Source: Moringa oleifera (taxonomy: Eukaryota; Streptophyta; Magnoliopsida; Brassicales; Moringaceae). Taken from it: a stretch of DNA of 64,000 nt. The stretch spans positions 1,218,501 through 1,282,500 of the forward strand of contig JAJFZO010000583.1 of NCBI GenBank assembly GCA_021397835.1, in the 5' to 3' direction. The position numbers and the translations under genes were made by a program. Shown one piece after another: positions 61,740-64,000 of the stretch (positions within the stretch are counted from its first letter, which is position 1; each line of letters begins with the position of its first letter). A model generated the notes under the pieces. The model was not told the DNA's origin. It saw nothing but the letters and a program-made list of their open reading frames with translations, and searched no databases.

Positions 61740-64000
61740 GAGTGATCTGAGTCCAGTGGCAGTTTTGAGTATATTGGCAGAGTTATCAAAATTAAGGGGT
61801 ATGTTGTTCAAAGAGGCTTGACATATGTGCAATTGTTGGATTTGGTTAAATCTTGTGTGGAGTTAATTTTCTAAAACTGATGTTGTACTACATACCATAG
61901 TAAGATTTGAAAAACTTATTGTCAAAATTAATTTAGTGAATGATGACGACGTTGAGTTTATGTTGTACAATGATAGCATAATTTCTCGTGTGATTGTTGA
62001 TTTAGTGGAGAGAAATTTTGTTGAAAATAGACAAAGTTTATGTGAAAGTAGAATTTTAAGATGAATTAATCCTTTTAATTCTTGTTCTAAGAGTATTCCA
62101 ACTATTGAATTAGATGTTTATGGCATCGAAACATTCTTGCATAGTGAGACTCCCCTTGACAGTCAGCATATTGGTGAGTTTCATACCGATGAAATCAACT
62201 TGGATGAGCGAATAAACCATGATATTAGGTGTGAATACCCAATCATAGATTCTTAACCTACTCAACCCACAAGTGAAGATAATGTGAACCCATTCCAGAA
62301 GCAGAACCCAACAATGAAGAATTGAATGAGAACTTACGTCCTGTCCTACCTTATATCTTAGTTACATGCGGGAAAGTACATAATAATTCAAGTGATGGTG
62401 TTGTCAGACAATATAATGTGTTAGGTGTTAAATTATACAGTCTTGCGTTAACTTCTGCTATGAAATTAGTGATTTTAATTGACACCTTTACTAGCGATCA
62501 AGTTTCTCCAAACAAAAAAGAGTTGAAACGATTTTTGGGTGTGCATGCTTTAACTAAGAACTTTGAATTTAGAGTCATTAAATTTAACAAATTATTGTTT
62601 GAGATTGATTATAGAGAAAGAAATTGTGCATGAAATATTCATCATGTGAGAGTTACACAAGGGCAATTCTTGTAAATTAAAAGATGTGATTTAACACACA
62701 CTTACACAGTTAAAAAGTTGCATTGATGACATCGACATGCAAATTCTATCGTTATTGGAGAAATTATGACTTAAGTATTATCTACTAATGCTAGAATAAT
62801 TAAGCCAAAAGATATCATGGATGATATAAAAGAACTCTATGGCATACAAATTTTATATAATAAAGCTTAAAATGCAAAAAAGTATACATTATTTCTTACA
62901 TATGATGACCCAATTGAGTTATATCAACAATTATCGTCCTACTGCCATATATTGCAAACAATTTATTGAGGAACTAGGGCTCATATATACATTTAAGATG
63001 GAACTAATCGATTTAAGTATTTCTTTGTGGCTTTTAGGCAATCATTAAGGAGGTCTCATTTAGTAATCAGACCAGTCATTATTATCAATGCTACTCACTT
63101 AAAAGGAAGGTTTCACGGTGTAATATTTGTAGTGGTATGCAAAGATAGGAATGAATAGATATATCCACTAGCATTCGGTTATGGTGACTCTGAGAACTAT
63201 GAAACATGAGAGTGGTTCTTACGACAGCTGAAAGAACTTATAAATTCAGATGAGGACTTGGTTACTATATCAGATTGTCATGCTAGTATTGTAAATGCTA
63301 TCGCAAAGGTCTTTCCCAATTTTTATCATAATTTATGTTCATGGCATATGACCTAAAATATAAAGAATAATTTTAAGAGGGAAGTTGTATCTAAGATACT
63401 TTATAGTGCAGTTAGGGCATATCGAAAATCTAAATTTAATAAATTGATGATTAAGTTGTAGGCCAATCACCTTAAAGCCTTTGAATATATCATGAAGGAA
63501 GATCCTAGAAAATGGTCACATATGTATTGCCCCTGGAGATGATATCAACTCATGATCACTAACATAGCCGAGAGCTTGAATTCGTGTCTTCGATTTGCTC
63601 GCGAGTTACCTGTGACAGCTTTATTAAAATTCATTCGAGACATGATGCAATGTTGGTTCTATGATTGACTCAAAAAAGATAAAGTTTTGAGGTTACTGCT
63701 AACAAAATGAGTTCACTCATTGATGACTGAGAGACAAAAAGTTTCATTATAAATGACAGTTACCAACATTGATTAAAATGTATTTTTAGTTAGGTACAAG
63801 GGTAAAAAGGTAATTATGAATCTTATTGAATGTACTTGCGCTTGTAGGGAGTTTCATGATGATCTTTTGTCATGTGCACATGCATTAGCAGCTTTCAGGT
63901 GACATTGGTGATTTTGTTGGTAATATATTTTTGTTTTTGTTATTCATTATTATTGCTTGTATTAAATTTACAAATTGGTTATTTTTTACAAGGGCTGTAA
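61740..64000 (+). pseudogene. Third MULE transposase, decayed, runs off the right edge
   Basis: N-terminal traces (RGLTYVQLLDLVKSCVELIF, about 61820), then the DNA-binding domain SPNKKELKRFLGVHALTKNF (within 62322-62630, open), DIKELYGIQILYNKA (about 62825), the DDE core RPVIIINATHLKGRFHGVIF (about 63065-63125), YPLAFGYGDSEN, the second Asp in TISDCHASIVNAIAKVFPN (about 63270), YHNLCSWHM, and a SWIM finger CTCACREFHDDLLSCAHALA (about 63835-63895). The first catalytic Asp is Asn. Multiple stops. A different family from the 7.7-kb MULE and closer in style to that at 18.6 kb. Ends beyond the window. Confidence 0.8.

Overview
This is a stretch of nuclear DNA from a flowering plant, most likely a woody dicot; I cannot name the species. 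The evidence is plant-type genes with many short GT-AG exons, very AT-rich intergenic DNA, GA/CT microsatellites, TGGGCC (site II) promoter elements, and decayed plant transposons of the Mutator-like (MULE), CACTA, Ty1/copia and LINE classes. No tRNA, rRNA, CRISPR, bacterial operon or organellar gene was seen.

Layout, left to right. 0-1.5 kb: two near-identical first exons of the U5 snRNP protein DIM1/YLS8, both on the minus strand, with the rest of the gene(s) beyond the left edge. 1.8-15.3 kb: a segmental tandem duplication carrying two intronless nicotinamidase-like (isochorismatase-fold) genes. The second copy was later split by a 6-kb MULE with a dead mudrA gene and a GRF zinc-finger gene remnant. 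15-25 kb: AT-rich, gene-poor DNA with a small two-exon gene for a secreted peptide with eight cysteines (about 17 kb) and a second ruined MULE. 25.4-31.2 kb: HEMC, porphobilinogen deaminase (5 exons). 32-35 kb: serine carboxypeptidase-like gene A (10 exons, minus). 36-41.5 kb: CACTA and copia remnants. 43.5-53.4 kb: a SETD9-like SET-domain gene (4 exons, minus) whose large introns hold a long inverted repeat and an antisense LINE. 54.2-55.9 kb: a truncated copia element with LTR and primer-binding site. 56.6-60.5 kb: serine carboxypeptidase-like gene B (8 exons, minus). 61.7-64 kb: a third ruined MULE running off the right edge.

The host genes YLS8, HEMC, SETD9-like and SCPL recall, from memory, the Arabidopsis run At5g08290-At5g08280-At5g08270-At5g08260. 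This looks like an ancient collinear block, here inflated by transposons and by extra copies (doubled YLS8 exon, second SCPL). The genes do not form one pathway: they serve splicing, NAD salvage, tetrapyrrole synthesis, probable protein methylation and secreted peptidase or acyltransferase chemistry. Exon joins below were worked out by hand from splice signals and reading-frame continuity; every complete multi-exon model closes in frame. The least expected items are the unreported secreted cysteine-rich peptide gene, the duplicated YLS8 first exon, the transition-only decay of the first MULE, and the long inverted repeat inside the SETD9-like intron.
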